Shown here: one piece after another, positions 1 through 13,006 of the stretch
Layout of the letters: every line of letters starts with the position of its first letter
Position numbering within the stretch: position 1 is the first letter of the stretch
Assembly: GCA_036925085.1 (NCBI GenBank)
Contig: JAUPFP010000041.1
Span: 1,394,001-1,458,000, forward strand
Source of the DNA: Brachycybe producta
Lineage: Eukaryota > Arthropoda > Diplopoda > Playtdesmida > Andrognathidae
Reading direction: 5' to 3'
Length of the DNA stretch: 64,000 bases
Notes under the pieces: model-generated
Told to the model about the DNA's origin: nothing
The model's database searches: none
The model's input: only the letters and a program-made list of their open reading frames with translations
Program-made: the position numbers and the translations under genes

Positions 1-94
1 TTTACCACGGAAATTCACCCCTCTAATCCTACCACCCATTCGCTCACTCCATTCGTCTCACGTATTCAATTCAACTTCAAATTCAACTCAGTCT

Positions 95-235
95 GTGAAT
101 GCTCGTGTCTTCCCTTACGGGGATGTATATTTAATAAGTCATTAAGTAGGGCAATATTATCATCTGTCCGTAAAGGGCAAGGCTTTGTTCATTTCTTCGG
201 CATGCTAATGATTCCGATTCCGTATTCACAGCATA
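95..235 (-). mobile_element. LINE 3' coding fragment
   Basis: On the minus strand this matches the LINE reverse-transcriptase C-terminal piece at 61442-61717. The stretch around 'taataagtcattaagtaggg' is shared with few changes. It is a remnant in an intron of carbonic anhydrase A. Confidence 0.55.
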
Positions 236-269
236 GTTAATCAGAGCCATTTTAAAATTGATAAGTTAC

Positions 270-2176
270 TTCTAATGCAGCTCTTCCACCGACGTCGTGT
301 TCAGATCCCTCGTCATCTTCGTGCCCCCAGTGGAAATGGATTGAATCCAGTAAATAATCACCGTGTAGTGACTCCATGTTAAGTTTCGGAACTGGATTCA
401 TTGTGTTCAGCTTAACAACAACTTTGTATGCAAAAATAGAAAGTAAAATTCAAAGCGTGTGATTAGATAAAAATTATTCGTATAAAGAAATCAATAAATG
501 TGTTTGCCATATTATTATCTTACTTGTGTGGCCATTGTTAGTTACTGTAATACCAGAGTGAGATTGTTTGTAATGCTTCAGTTTTAGTTTGTGGTTGACA
601 AATTGTGCATCGTGGATATTGAGGCGAACCGGAGATTGGTTTTCTCCGCAACAGTGAGAGTCGGGTACAATTCTACACCAATGTTCTGGCCCTGTAAAAA
701 CAAAGAATTAAGGAAATTATTAGAAAAAGCCTTAAAATTAATAAGACGTCTCTTACCATTATGTTCACCATATCCCCATTCGTCTGTTGCCTCCACTTCA
801 ATAATAAAAATGAGTAAAATAAATACATGACATATAAAATAATCAATGTAAACAGTACTGAATTTCTGTAATAAAATTAAGACTTAAGATTTAAGTCATT
901 TCCTTGTATAGAAATAAATATTTACATGTGACTGTAAAAGTCCCACAGATATATTTTATTATATACGAGCATATTTAACAAGTAGATTAAATTATAAAAG
1001 TGTGACACGCCACGTTATGGGTGTCTGGGCTGTTGGGGGTTGTTAATAAATGTGCTGCATAATCTCTATGAAGAGATCGATCATCGTATCGATCTCCCTT
1101 CCTTTCCTCCCTTTCTCTTTTAAATTGTTAGCTGGCTTCATGAGGCCGGGCTGATGACAGCTGATCTGTCACGGCTGATAGGTGAATTGGCCAATCAGGT
1201 GATCGCTACGTCACAAAAGGGGCGTAGACGATCGCTATCAAACTGAGAGGCAAATTCAAATATCAGCAGTTCTTTCTCAGCTGATCATCAATCTGGACGC
1301 ATCGTCATTTTGGTGTTCCGGGAAAGGAACAGTCTTCGAGCCTTTTGAGGTTCTTATTTTATAAAGTGTCTTCGTCATTTGTTATGTCTTGTATATATTT
1401 TATTAAAAGTTCGTTTCTACATTCTCTCCGGCTCCGTCTAAACTTTATTTAGGGACATAAAATCGAGTGAGCGTAGGTTCAGGTTCCCCACGAAGTAGGA
1501 CCGCCCGGAAACAGAATCTCGGCGTGTTACAAAAGTGTACATGTTAAGAGTTTACGAAAAACGTAGTCTTAAATAAGATGCATATTATGCGCACCACTCA
1601 CACTGTACAAAAGTAAATGTTTGGCGCATTGGCGCCTAGAAGAATCAGTGCAGGTGGCATTTGCAATGTCTTTTTTTTCATTTGTGTAACTAACTTCAAC
1701 AATGAAATTTAAAGCGAAACAAATTTTTGGCGATTGATGATTACTTCACAATTGTCACTTCGGCCACAAACTGAGAAACACTTGCTTTTTTTGCTTTGCC
1801 GTTTTTATAATAGTATTCTTGCACTATTTAAGTTTAGCTGTATTCACTATATTATCATTATTACTAATATTCACAATAAAATCAACTTAAGTTATTACTT
1901 GCTAAATGATAATGACAGTTTTTTTAAGTTAGAACTACACCCCAACTAAAAACCACAAATTTAAAGTGCAACTCTCAAATTAAAATTTCTAATAAAATCT
2001 GACAAAAACCCATGTCCAAATTGAAAAATATTACGATAAAAAAACACTTCAGAATTGCTCTTCATTTTAGTGAGAAAAGATGTCATAATAATGAGTTTGA
2101 AACCAGCCAACTCACCAACAGTAATAAACATCAAGAAAAAATTCCAAAATATAACTTCATCAAATTTGAACTTCAT
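270..2176 (-). CDS. secreted alpha-carbonic anhydrase, copy A (5' four exons; rest beyond left edge)
   Basis: Alpha-carbonic anhydrase, which interconverts CO2 and bicarbonate; the leader exon suggests a secreted enzyme. Exons on the minus strand: 2116-2176 (hydrophobic signal peptide starting MKFKFDE), 757-795 (WGYGEHNG), 524-691 (CCGENQSP, then TNNGHT) and 270-421 (SIHFHWG, GSEHDV). All junctions are GT/AG and the phases (1,1,1,0) equal those of copy B at 8581-11850. The 140 residues in view keep two of the three zinc ligands (His118, His120 in HFHWG) and the proton-shuttle His of NNGH (His88). The third zinc His (family motif LHLVH) would lie in the next exon, which is not in the window. 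The loop after HFHWG is acidic (HEDDEGSE), unlike copy B. Intron 1 carries a solo LTR-like fossil at 1001-1531. Confident call; whether the full enzyme is active cannot be judged here. Confidence 0.88.
1001..1531. mobile_element. solo LTR-like fossil, 531 bp
   Basis: It starts TGTGACACGCC and ends GGCGTGTTACA, an 11-bp inverted terminal repeat of the TG..CA type. It is flanked by AAAG at 997-1000 and 1532-1535 (4-bp target duplication). No internal coding region is attached, so it looks like a solo LTR left by recombination. The family is uncertain; a Ty3/gypsy or BEL type fits the 4-bp duplication. The termini differ by one base, suggesting a modest age. It sits in intron 1 of carbonic anhydrase A. 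Confidence 0.65.
1550..1665. repeat. dispersed ~115-bp repeat, copy 1
   Basis: Aligns over its whole length with 47928-48043: a 'tacgaaaaacgtagtcttaa' segment, then 'gcgcacc', 'gtaaatgtt' and 'ggcgcctagaag'. Origin unknown; possibly a SINE or a fragment of a longer element. Confidence 0.5.
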
Positions 2177-5111
2177 GGTTGTGAATAAGGGTCTTCAAAA
2201 CAGATATTCTTTCTACGAACTTGACATTTAAACAGAATAACAAACCCATAAGGCCACGTAACGAAAAGGATGTCGGATCTACTATTGGTAAAGGTAATCT
2301 ATTTAAATTTGACAGTAGCACCTGCTTTTCCAACACTACAAGGATACACAGTATTCTTCGTTACGTAGGTTTATGTGAAATTAGTGTGAAAAACACGTGC
2401 ACCTATTAGAAGTTTCCTCCATTCAAAATAATGCATGTCCGGCTACGCAGTGACTCCATAATGATAAGAGAAAAAGCTGCCTTCATTAAAAATATAGCCT
2501 ACTTGGAAATGAACCATCTATTTTCTACGCCCGATGCCAACATGCTAAAGTTGGAAAGCCTTTATTACGAGAAAAACAAAACAAATGGAACTATTGTTTT
2601 AATCAGGCAAAATACAAGCTAGTTACGGCTATTCTAAGAGGTCGGGTTCCGTGATACACTGATATACAATGAAAACTAGCAGAAACCCTATGTGAAATGT
2701 TTGCCAACATGTTGCCATATACATGTATAACAATCAAATCCAAAGATTACCAAACAAAACATCAATGTAGTCATTTTCAGGTTGTTATGAATGCTTTCAA
2801 GTTGATAAAAAAAATTGCGATTATTTTTTTTTAAAAAAAAATTTGTTAAGACACAGTTAACAAAATTATTACATAAAGATGTTCTAAAATACATACGTAA
2901 TTTTTGGTTTCAATAAAGATTTCCATGAAATTTTAACTTAAGTTAATGAAATTTAGTTCTAAAGTCAAAAAGTGAGTGACGTTCCTTTGGTTGCTATTAT
3001 TTTTTTTATACAGGGGAGAATTACACATGTACTGTATATCAGATAAGTAATGCATATATGGCCCAGACAGCGCCTCGTATCGTATATTCAAGTCCTGTAT
3101 AACTTCCTATTTTTCTTCCATGTTGCAACACTATGCAGATATATCGACATATTTCTATCCCGCTTAAACTAGTTGGATAATAGAATATCGATAAAAAAAA
3201 CGTCTTCGTAAGGTTCAGTCCTGTATAATCACATATCGCAAAAGAATAAGGGATACGTTTTGAATTCAATCAAAGTGATTGGGTCAAAAAACAAAAGCAA
3301 ATACAGTAGAACGTCGATTATCGGAACTAACTAATATCAGTTCCGAATTTGAATTCTAGTCTCTAACCAGATTTTGTAACTGAAAAACGCAATTTTTCAT
3401 TTACTTGTGAATTTCTGAAGATTTTTGCTCCCGGGCGCCAAAAACCTAGCTACGCCACTGACCAGTTTCGAGGATTATTGTCACTAATGCAATAAAAGAA
3501 ATGACTTCAGTTTCAGTAAATAAATGTTCGTATCATGTCCACACGGAAAAATATGCACATATCGCACCTCGGCTAGTAGAGGGTCACAACTAAAATAAAA
3601 ACACTTTTTTTTTTGAGAAAATGAGTTTGAAGTTGAATTTTTTGTATCTCAATCTATTGTAGGGGAGCCAAATAAACCGATATTGCGAATAAGTCAAAAC
3701 GGTTTTTGCACTTGAAAAGCTGAGCAAAGTAAGCCACGAATCTTCTCTTAACTTTATAACTCATTTTCCCCCAAAAAGGTGGGTTTAAAGGGGTATAGTA
3801 ATTTTCAAGTAAAGGTGAAGATGTATGCGCAATTTCAAGTGTCATAGATATTTATAATTGGTTAGTTGAATATACTGAACTTTCAATTTATTATAGTTTC
3901 TTTTAAAAACATAATTCGTTTACGTCAATGAGAATACTTCGTCCTTGAACTTCACTTCCAGAATATGTACATAATTTAGAGTTAATTACTTTATAATATT
4001 GTGCACAATTTCTGTGTGAGCTTTTTTCATATGCGTTTTTTTTTCTTCTTCCACCAAACCACATTACAAGTGTGTAGCCTGGGTAGAAGAAAATACATCA
4101 ATATCTTTTGTTGGGATCAGTGGTGTGATGTTATTCCCTTTAGAGTACTCGGGATCCACGGCAACTACACGGAGACAGAACAGCTGGTCCACAAACATTT
4201 ATCTATATAAAATTAAAGATCTTTTACTTTTATTTTTACTATGCCCCATTTTTTGTACCACTTACAATAGCCCAATCATAATTTTGGAAGATGACAAGAT
4301 GTTAATTTCTCAAACATCAACTGGGAAATGCGTAAAGTAACCATTAGGAATGATAGATTTTTAGAAGATTAATTTTTAGATTACATAGATACTTATTTTA
4401 TGGAAAAGGTGACCCAAACTCTAAGCAAACAGTATATTTTTTTAATTTTTGTTTGTGCAAAGTTTAGTTTTGAAAGCTGTGAATATGAAAAATATCCTTA
4501 AGTAAATGAGCTACTCTTCTAGTTTCTGAACCTAGTTCTTTTAATTTTGCTTCTGAAAGACAGAATAATGAGAGTTTGAAAATCAGCTGTTCATAAACCG
4601 TCTTCATGAAATGCAGAAGAACAAAGGCTCTGTCATTGTTTCCAGTTCAATTCGCTTATTTTCAGGGGTTATTATGGCAATTTTCTCAAAAAGTAATTGA
4701 TAATTAAGAAGTAATTTTGCAAAGTTTAGTCCCAATAGGTAAAAAGGGGGTGAAAATGTGTAGAGCACAGACCTTTAAAATATTATTTATCATTTATTTT
4801 AATATTATTCGTAGAAGACAATTGGAATATATTATTGTGCGAAGAGACATTCGAAATCGATCCTATCGTAACTTGAATAGAGTAACCGTTCCTTTAGAAG
4901 CAAGATCCTGGTGAACAGGATCTCGAAACCTATTGTGCACTATCTTCGAAAGTTTGTCCTATTGTTAGAACACACGTGGTAGGAAGGGTTCCAGAGATGA
5001 CGTCTCTATTCCATTGTTATAAATGTTCACATTGGAAAGGTGGAAGTGTATAAAAGGATATGTTCTCTCTTAAATTTCTCTCGAGCTGGAATCTTCGAGT
5101 CAAAACGTTAA

Positions 5112-5668
5112 GCCTAGTACACACCGGATTCTTTCTTGCAATACATTGTTGCGGGACTGCTCCGATTCAATGCTGCGGGGAAGAAGCGCAACTGACGCGA
5201 TTCAGACCTGCAACATTGTTCTGTGTCCACACCTACACTCAAGTGTTTCTTCCTCTTTCTTGCTTTCACCATGTAAATATCACCAGCGGAAGTGGCCCTT
5301 GCAATATGGGCCTACACGGTGAATCATAAAGAGGGGCAGTTTTTAAGTACTAGACTTAAAAAACGACGTGGAATACTGAGAAAGACTCAAAGGGCTCAGT
5401 TTGCTTTTAATTATTAAAGACGTCTTTAATAAATAAAAGCAAACTGAGCTCTTTGAGTCGTTGTTCATGTTTCAAAAGACGTCCACACCATGAAATGTCC
5501 TGCAACAATGTTGAAATGTTTCCCATTTTGATGGGACTCAAAAAATATGAATCTGAGCTGCTGCGATTCAGCCCCGCAACATTTCAACATTGTTGCGGGA
5601 CAGAATCGCAACAGACGATATTCAGCCGCGATTCAACCCTGCAACTATGTATCCGGTGTGTACTACCC
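5112..5668. mobile_element. TTAA-bounded palindromic MITE
   Basis: Inverted ends GCCTAGTACACACCGGAT and ATCCGGTGTGTACTACCC lie inside TTAA at 5108-5111 and 5669-5672. The centre (about 5384-5460) is a long hairpin around GACGTC, with arms beginning GACTCAAAGGGCTCAG and ending CTGAGCTCTTTGAGTC. No transposase coding. It is non-autonomous. Confidence 0.7.
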
Positions 5669-6130
5669 TTAAACTAAGCTAATTTCTGATCTAGAAGAAA
5701 CTTTATATACCTATCAATCATATGATAGTATTGCTGTGGTCGCTCATCTTCAGATGACACTCTCAGTCTCCTCCTACATGCAACTACGTACAGCTCAAAA
5801 GATCTTAAAAGACTGCCATGTGTGCCTTAACTTCCTTTAACTCATACCTTAAGTGATCAAATAATCATTGACTCATGAGGTATTTTACAAAACATACGAA
5901 CATAACTATAATTAAAAATTACATGTTTTTAAAAAAGTAATGTGGTGATTGATAACAAAACGTTATTTAATTGCAGTAATTCATTACTTTTATCAATTTC
6001 GAAATAAAAATTCAAAAAAACATTGCCACTATGTTTCATATTTTGAACAAATAAATGTGTATAATATGTTATCAACATTTCAGTTATCTTAAGATTTAAA
6101 TTAATTATGCAGCTGCCTTAGGTTCTAATG

Positions 6131-6340
6131 TAAGTCTAGGTCCAGCATGGTTATGCTGCATGACTCCAGAAACGCAAAGTTTAGAGCCTCGACAACTAAG
6201 TTTGCACGTGTTGCGTGACTCCAGAGACGCAATGTTAAGCAAAACTGGATGTTTCCAAAAAAAAAAACAAAAAAAAACGCGGTCACGATTCTAGTCACCT
6301 CAAATGTTTTTAAGTTGATTTTTACCCTTTTGGTTGCTTT
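6131..6340. mobile_element. AGCC-family repeat, partial copy
   Basis: Shares 'TTTGCACGTG', 'GACTCCAGAGACGCAATG' and the poly-A interruption with 21163-21640 and 49002-49280. A short duplicate of its own head precedes it (6131-6178). Ends degraded. Confidence 0.5.
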
Positions 6341-6928
6341 GGTCACAGTCTCACCCACCCTTAGAAAAATATGCGTCCACCACACATCAACCACCATGCT
6401 CTTATACATCATGTTGATTTCGATATTGAGAAATATTATGAAGTCCCTAATATAAATTTATCTTCTAGGATTAATAAACGTACTTTATTTATAACGTTCA
6501 TAACACGTGTAAAAGACATTACTATTATAACATACAAATGCCGAGGTTGCAGCAACTATAGCTCATGACAATTTCTTACTAATTGCCCCTTACTTTGCAT
6601 TGAGTAACGAGTACCACTTGCAACTTATTGTGTGGGATCAACTTCAGGCAATACACAATTGTAAGTTGTGTAATTTCGCACCATAAAAATATTGAAAATT
6701 CAAAGATTGAGCCACTGAAAGAAAAACACGCATTGAACTCCAGCATTGCAGCAGGTGTGTTGTGTGGTGGAAAGTTTTAGAAAAAATTATTTTGGTGGAA
6801 GCATTACAAACATAAAAATGTCAAATATACCCACCAAACGTACGTTGCTGTGGATCCTGGATTGTACCACTTAAAATGTTCACATTTTTGTTTCTGTCCT
6901 TGTCACTTCAGACCGGTTGACTAAAGCA

Positions 6929-7295
6929 GGGTCCAGACAACTCAGGCTTGTGCCCTTGTTGAGTTGTTGGGCCCGGGATTGTGCTCTTCTTAATTGAGGG
7001 TTGAGAGAGTTCAGTTGCTCGAGAGGCTTTGACTCGTGCGGATGCGATCAGCGATGTTTATTATCATGCACTTATTTGTTGGGAGAAATGCCACGAGTAC
7101 GGCGAGTCAACTGTGCTCGTTCCCATCCAATGACTTGCAAGTCTTGACGAGCACCACTTTGATGTAGGCCTATCGACATCAGGCAGAGCCAAACGCAGAC
7201 CCTGCCTTACGTTATTCGTGCGCAAGACCATCCACATTACTCCCGGCTTCACAACGAGCCACCTCACTGAGTACGAGCACTAGTAGTCTGGACCC
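6929..7295. mobile_element. MITE with GGGTCCAGAC termini
   Basis: Inverted ends GGGTCCAGAC and GTCTGGACCC. The internal sequence (GTTGAGTTGTTGGGC, GAGGGTTGA, TGGGAGAAATGCCACGAG) is shared with 39548-39972, so the two are copies of one family. An open frame inside it on the minus strand is incidental. Confidence 0.65.
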
Positions 7296-8580
7296 AACTT
7301 AAAAAGCGAGACTTGTGTCATTTTGTTGTGATAATAATAAAGGGGTAATAACAAAACAATTCAAGAATTTTTTTATTGTTGAGACTGTTCAGAACTTTTA
7401 ATATACATTTTTCTATCAGACAAAATGACACAAGTCTAGTTTTTTTTTCAATCACTCACGTTACAAGCTTCTAGTTACAGCGTGGCAACCGTAAAATTTA
7501 ATCGACAATGTAATGTGTCATTCATTAGATTACCCGAGATACCCCAATTGGAAGGACATTAAAAAAGGTACAAAACGTTACAGTAGCTATTATATGTTGA
7601 AATCTATTGGAAATATTAAAAAGAATTCATTAGAAGAGTTCAACAGAACTATAAATTTGATACAAAACTTATGATAATTTAAAATGTTAAATATACTATA
7701 AAAAATATGACGTGCTTTAAATTATATACGCCTAGGTAGCTGATATTTTTGCATAAATGTTACATTCAAGAAATACTCTAAATAATTGAAAACTAGATTC
7801 TCCTCGAACCTAGTTTAGGGTTTTACCAAAAGACAAACGTTAGAAGTTTTAGGGCTAAATCAGTTTTGACCAGGAAAGTGACTAGTTATTACTTACAAGA
7901 AGTTAAGGTTTTCTTCATAGTTGAATTCCCCTAAGGAATTGATAAAATTGAGGATTTTCAGTCAAACAAGAACTAAAAGAAATTCCGGAAAAAATATCAC
8001 TGGCAACAATAGTTGAGCGACACCCGTTTCGGTGTCAATATAAACAGTTATATTGAAAAATCTCGAACAATATTTTGGCTCGGGCTCGTGTCATGCTCGT
8101 CCCGTAGCCTTTGAGCGCCTGTATAAATGGACCGTTATCCGAGCTAGTCTTTTTTTATATCTTTTTCAATGTAATACTTCCGAAATAAACACAATTTTGT
8201 AATTGCATATTCTTTTTCTTTTAGTACGTAACATTATGTATTTTTCTTAATGGCAGAAATGAGAGAAATCCTAGAGGGGAGGAGAACATTGTTGCAAGGT
8301 CCAATATACAATACTTTTCCGTGTTAACCGAGACTGACCGTAAACCACGCTGTTCTTGGTACATTAGCTCCGATAATCAGGACTCAAATTTATATTGTAA
8401 TGTTTTTCTAGAAAAAAGTTTGTTTCACGTTTTTGCGTCCAAAAATATCTATAAAGTCATCTGAAAACTGATTTCAAGTCATTACTGTAACATACACCAC
8501 ATAAATAAATTACTAATTCAAACAACAATAAATAAACACTCGGTAATTACTGAAACTTCGTGACCGAGAACAATTAAAAA

Positions 8581-11500
8581 CTAAGAAAACATTCTCACTT
8601 GCCACTTTGTGACTTTTCTGCCATTCAGAGCTTGAATCGGACGAACGTTGTTAACCAACGGTTTGCCATGTGCCATCACAGTTCGAAAATGAGCCAACTA
8701 CAAGAGAATATTTTCCAAAGTGACATTTCGAGATATCGGTAAAGCAATCGAAAATTTAAACCTGTTTTATGGTAACTTTAACTTTCTTGGCAAAGACAAA
8801 CCAATCAACAACCTGATTGCAATCCGGTATCGTCAGTGAGCCTCTGTAGTGATAAGTAAGGTAACCATCGTATGGTAGCAATTCATCTAGTCGAATTCTG
8901 TGGTGATTAGTGAGCATGTGGTTCACGTTTTCTTGATGAGCAACCATTTGAATAGCTTTAAAAAGTTTGCCAAATTTTTCACTGTGATGTTTAGGATGAA
9001 GCTTTAATTAAAAAAAAAAAAACAGTTTAAAAATAATTTTAGTTACTTGCAGTCTTGTGATTAGATAGCGGATTTTTATGGTTTAAAAATTGAGAGTATG
9101 GAATGAATCACACATGCTGAAAAACGACCAAAAATAGAATAAGAAATAAAAAAAAAATTGTGTGTTCCTTTGCACTGAAAAATATAGTCCGGTGACAATC
9201 ACTGCAACAGTTTATTTAATGCTAAAGACAATCACTGCTGTAATTAAGCCGTAACATAATCTCAATACAAAGAAGAAAATTGCAAATTGATCACCTCAAA
9301 CAAAACAGCAATGACAGCCACTCCATCACGGTGTTTCTGTGCTTCTTGCATAGAGCGATACTTGGAGTTCACGTGAACAAGATGCATCTAACAAAAAAGT
9401 TTTATTAGTATTAGTTGATGCCATTTAGTGTTCAAGTCTGCTTACTTCTAATGGGTATGGCACTCCATCGATGTAGTGTTCAGAGCCCATACGATTCGAA
9501 CTACCCCAGTGGAAATGAAACGCTTCCAGTAAATACGGTCCAGATAGTGACGGCGAGTTAAGCTGCGGTGCACGATTCACTTTGTTCAGCTTATAAACAA
9601 CTTCATATGCATAAACCATTGAAATACATTAAATTTGTAGTAAACATGTAGTTCAGAGTAAAGAATGTGGAACTTAATTTCATTTACGATAGTTTGTAAA
9701 ACCACCTGAATCTAGCCATGAATGCAACACAGCGAATCACAAAATCAAAATTAATAACGTACTTGTATGCCCATTGTTTGTTATGGTGAAACTTGGAGGA
9801 ATTTGTCTGTAGTTTCTCAACTGTAGTTGTCGCGGGTGGGGGTCAAATTTTGCTTCACGTTGTTTGATGTTAATTGGTGATTGTTCTGTACCACAACAAT
9901 GACTTTTTTTGACAATTTTACACCACATACGAGGCCCTATTTAGATGGAAACAGAATAAATAAATAACAATGTATAGAACTGTCTTGACATTTTTGACAA
10001 CGACAGATCTCACACATGAAAATGAACAAAAAACTAACGTTTCTATAACAGCAGAAAATATAAAAAAATGTTAAATGCCACATTTTTGTGAAAAGAAAAG
10101 AAAAATTAAAATACAAAAATATTTGGGAAACAATCTTGGGAACTTTTTATAAAATCTTTCTTGCTAAGCTTGCTGAACGTCAATACAAAATAGCACAAGA
10201 TACGTTTATTTGGGCAAAATGATAATTGAAACAAGTGAAGCATTGAGAACAAAATTACGCCCACATTTATACCTCTAAAGGGGGGGGGGGTAGAGGTTCT
10301 ACGCCTTTTCGGAGTTCCTTAGGACCAGACAAATCATTTTTCATGGGCCGTTTTTCCCCCAGTCCGTTCCTGAGAGTAACTTCAGTTTTCATTAAACATT
10401 CGGTGATTTGGTGAGAAAAAATATGCAGAGAATTGTGAAGTATTTTCTTTGACATATTAGCAAGCCATCAAGGATTTTACACATTTTCATTAAAGACGTA
10501 TGGGATGTAAATGCTATGAAAGAAACACAGTTTTGTTTATCGGTTTGGGAGATATGCTAAAAAAAAAAAAAGATAATTAGTGAACAGGTATAAATATTTT
10601 TTTTACCATTATGTGAATCATAGCCCCATCCAACAGCTTCCACTTGGTAATAACCTAATGAGTAAAAAAAATCCAATCCACATATAAAACATAGTATAGT
10701 CATATCTTCTTATACGTACAGTACATGTCACAGGCGTATTTGGAGTCCTCACACGAAGCTAACCCTGAAACCGCATCCTTGTGTTTTACCATTTCGTTTT
10801 GAAATTTGCAAATAATTTACGACAAAAGAAGACGTATAAAGTAGTTTTCCCTTGTTACGATTCACTATTGAAAAAAGGTTTAAAGCAAGCTCCTGGTGGC
10901 CAGGACATTGAAATCTTGTGTACGTGTACCTCACCGTTCTTTGAACTTCTTGTCATAGGGCGAGTGCAATTGCAACCGCCCTAGTGGAAGTACACATTAC
11001 CCATCATTATGGCTAGTAACGTTACTAAGATTGAAGTTTGTATAAGACGGTGTCTCGCGTTTCAGGGTTTCTCTTCCTCTTCATGATCTCGAAACACTTC
11101 GAATAGCTACTTTACGGATGTTGTGGTCACTCATGTTCAGATGAAATAGATCCTAATTGTTGTATCATTTCTAGTCTTTCTTAATATAGGAATGGCTATG
11201 GTTAGGCATTCTAGCTAAAAGATTGTCGTGTCGCTACTACTGGCAAAATATCAGTAGAGAGGAAGAAACTAAAAAGGGTAAATCTACACTCCACTTTCCA
11301 TACTCGTTAGACACATACACCATAATGTTTTAGAAGCTCGCATTTCATAAACACACACAACGTTTTAAATACTGTACCTGGTAAGTATAACTAAATTACT
11401 AAATACACTATAATACTGATGCTGTCAGAAAAAGTTCTAGAAAAATATGGTTTCAATCAAGGTTCAAAATTATATATAATTGTCACCACAACACACAGTG

Positions 11501-11850
11501 CCACGCTGCAGTGGCAACTGGTATAGATAATCAAGCAAAACTAAACTTGCTTTCATAAGTGCCAGTTTTATGTACGAGCTCGTACTTGTACTTGAATTTT
11601 CCTTAACCACAAACTAATCGACTACTTTAATTAAAATGCTAGATGTTGGATACATGTTGCTAAAGAATAGCAAATAGTTTACGTTTGTCGTTAATACTTA
11701 ATAAAGACCACACTTGCCATGTTAGAAAAGTTATTGATAAAACCTTTAATTTATCCAAGGATTATTTTACCCAGATATTAATTAAAATAACTCACCAAAT
11801 ACCACGAGAAAAAAGAAACAAGCTGAAAAAAATGTATCCGTAAATTTCAT
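8581..11850 (-). CDS. secreted alpha-carbonic anhydrase, copy B (complete, 7 exons)
   Basis: Complete alpha-carbonic anhydrase of 293 residues. Exons: 11796-11850, 10607-10654, 9763-9936, 9446-9600, 9295-9387, 8762-9001 and 8581-8697 (TAG at 8581-8583). The sum is 882 nt, with phases consistent throughout. Exon 1 encodes a signal peptide ([19 protein letters not shown]). Family landmarks in order: [26 protein letters not shown] (shuttle His91), HFHWG (zinc His121, His123), GSEH (Glu133), MHLVH (zinc His146), GSLTIPDC (gatekeeper Thr232) and [11 protein letters not shown] near the C terminus. All catalytic residues are present. Unlike the usual LTTPP, the loop reads LTIPD. Cysteines in CCG and IPDC probably form the disulfide typical of secreted members. 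No membrane anchor follows; the protein ends RMFS. It is tandem with copy A, in the same orientation and 6.4 kb away. Confidence 0.93.
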
Positions 11851-11912
11851 GATCGAGGACATGATTCTTTGAAAAAAAAATTTTTTTTTTGTCGAATTAA
11901 ACTTGACACGCA

Positions 11913-11919
11913 TTTTATA
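11913..11919 (-). promoter_or_regulatory. possible TATA box of carbonic anhydrase B
   Basis: TATAAAA read on the minus strand, about 65 bp upstream of the ATG at 11850. That would leave a short 5' leader. The DNA is AT-rich, so chance occurrence is likely enough to keep confidence low. Confidence 0.35.
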
Positions 11920-13006
11920 TGAATAAATTTTATTTGACTGAACGTAGTAAACCAGATGGCCAAGTAACCTTCTGAATCTCTCAGTAATTCAATGGTGACA
12001 TAATAAATGCAAGGTTTGGCTACAGCACCTGGCCTTTATGATACCCTTATAAGTATATCACACAAAAACCACCATGGCAACCGTATAACGATAACGTAAA
12101 ACACGTAAGCCAATTATTAGACTCGTCATCAAAACGTAAATCTCAAGGAAGTTAATAAAAATTTATAATTTCAGTAGAACTCAATTCAACGTCAGACTGA
12201 ATGAACATATATTGTATAACAGCCATCCAGCAAAAGAGACTGTAGCAATATTACCACATTTGTTTATTTGCAAACAAAGTTTATTGTCCAGATTTCAGTT
12301 CTCTTCAGCATGTCAATCATTCATAAGACACCAGCAACAGCTACTGCGATTTAAGGTCGGACGCTTATGACCGGGCCAAAACAGGGCCGGAAAGACGGAC
12401 GCGCTCCAGCTCTGAAATCTAGAAACCACACTTGTACGGGAAAACACTCAATGAGCTTTCATTCCGCTTCAAGATCTTGGCGTGGCATGACGTTTTTTTT
12501 TAATGTTGAAGATGAGCCAAGAGCAGACGATCACCGGGAAAAAGTAAACGTGACGATATCCGCCCAGTGGCAGCGCCAGAGCACCGTCGTGTCACAGCAC
12601 ACTGTTGTGAAAACAGACGCACTGCATTTAAAGGCGAAATTCCTCCACCGGGTGACGGCTGTCACTCGGCCTACCTCTGGCTTTGATTCGGCCTGGACAT
12701 GTGTGTCTCGACCTTTATATAGCAATGACATCAGTGAAAAGTTGTGGAAAAGACGTTGGCGGACACACACTGGAGAACGGATGTCTCAGAAAGTTCTCTT
12801 AGGGTGAAAAACTCCTCGAGCTTTAAAATTTTCTAAATAGACCACAAAGTAAACGCAACTAAATGTACTGCATATACTAAACGAACCAAACTAAATGACC
12901 AATGTAGAACTTTTGCAAGCCCTCAACTAAACTACTGTAGAGTGGATCTTCTGTAACCATGGTTACAAATGGCGTGGGTAGTTAAAAAAAAGTAGTTAAA
13001 TTTTTC

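Larger units (their letters stand above)
2177..8580. other. intergenic DNA between the two carbonic anhydrase genes
   Basis: Contains TTAA-bounded elements at 5112-5668 and 6929-7295, a piece of the AGCC repeat family at 6131-6340, the terminal fragment of a hAT-type element near 3430-3464 (CTAGCTACGCCACTG), and a pogo/Tigger-like terminus near 3305-3330 (CAGTAGAACGTCGATTATC). I see no gene in the rest. Confidence 0.5.

Noticed and set aside
7064-7267. Minus-strand frame MRWLVVKPGV...
   Set aside because: Lies entirely inside the MITE at 6929-7295.
12367-12807. 146-codon plus-strand gene
   Set aside because: No recognisable domain or splice context. It lies in a GC-richer stretch where long frames arise by chance; kept only as an intergenic note.
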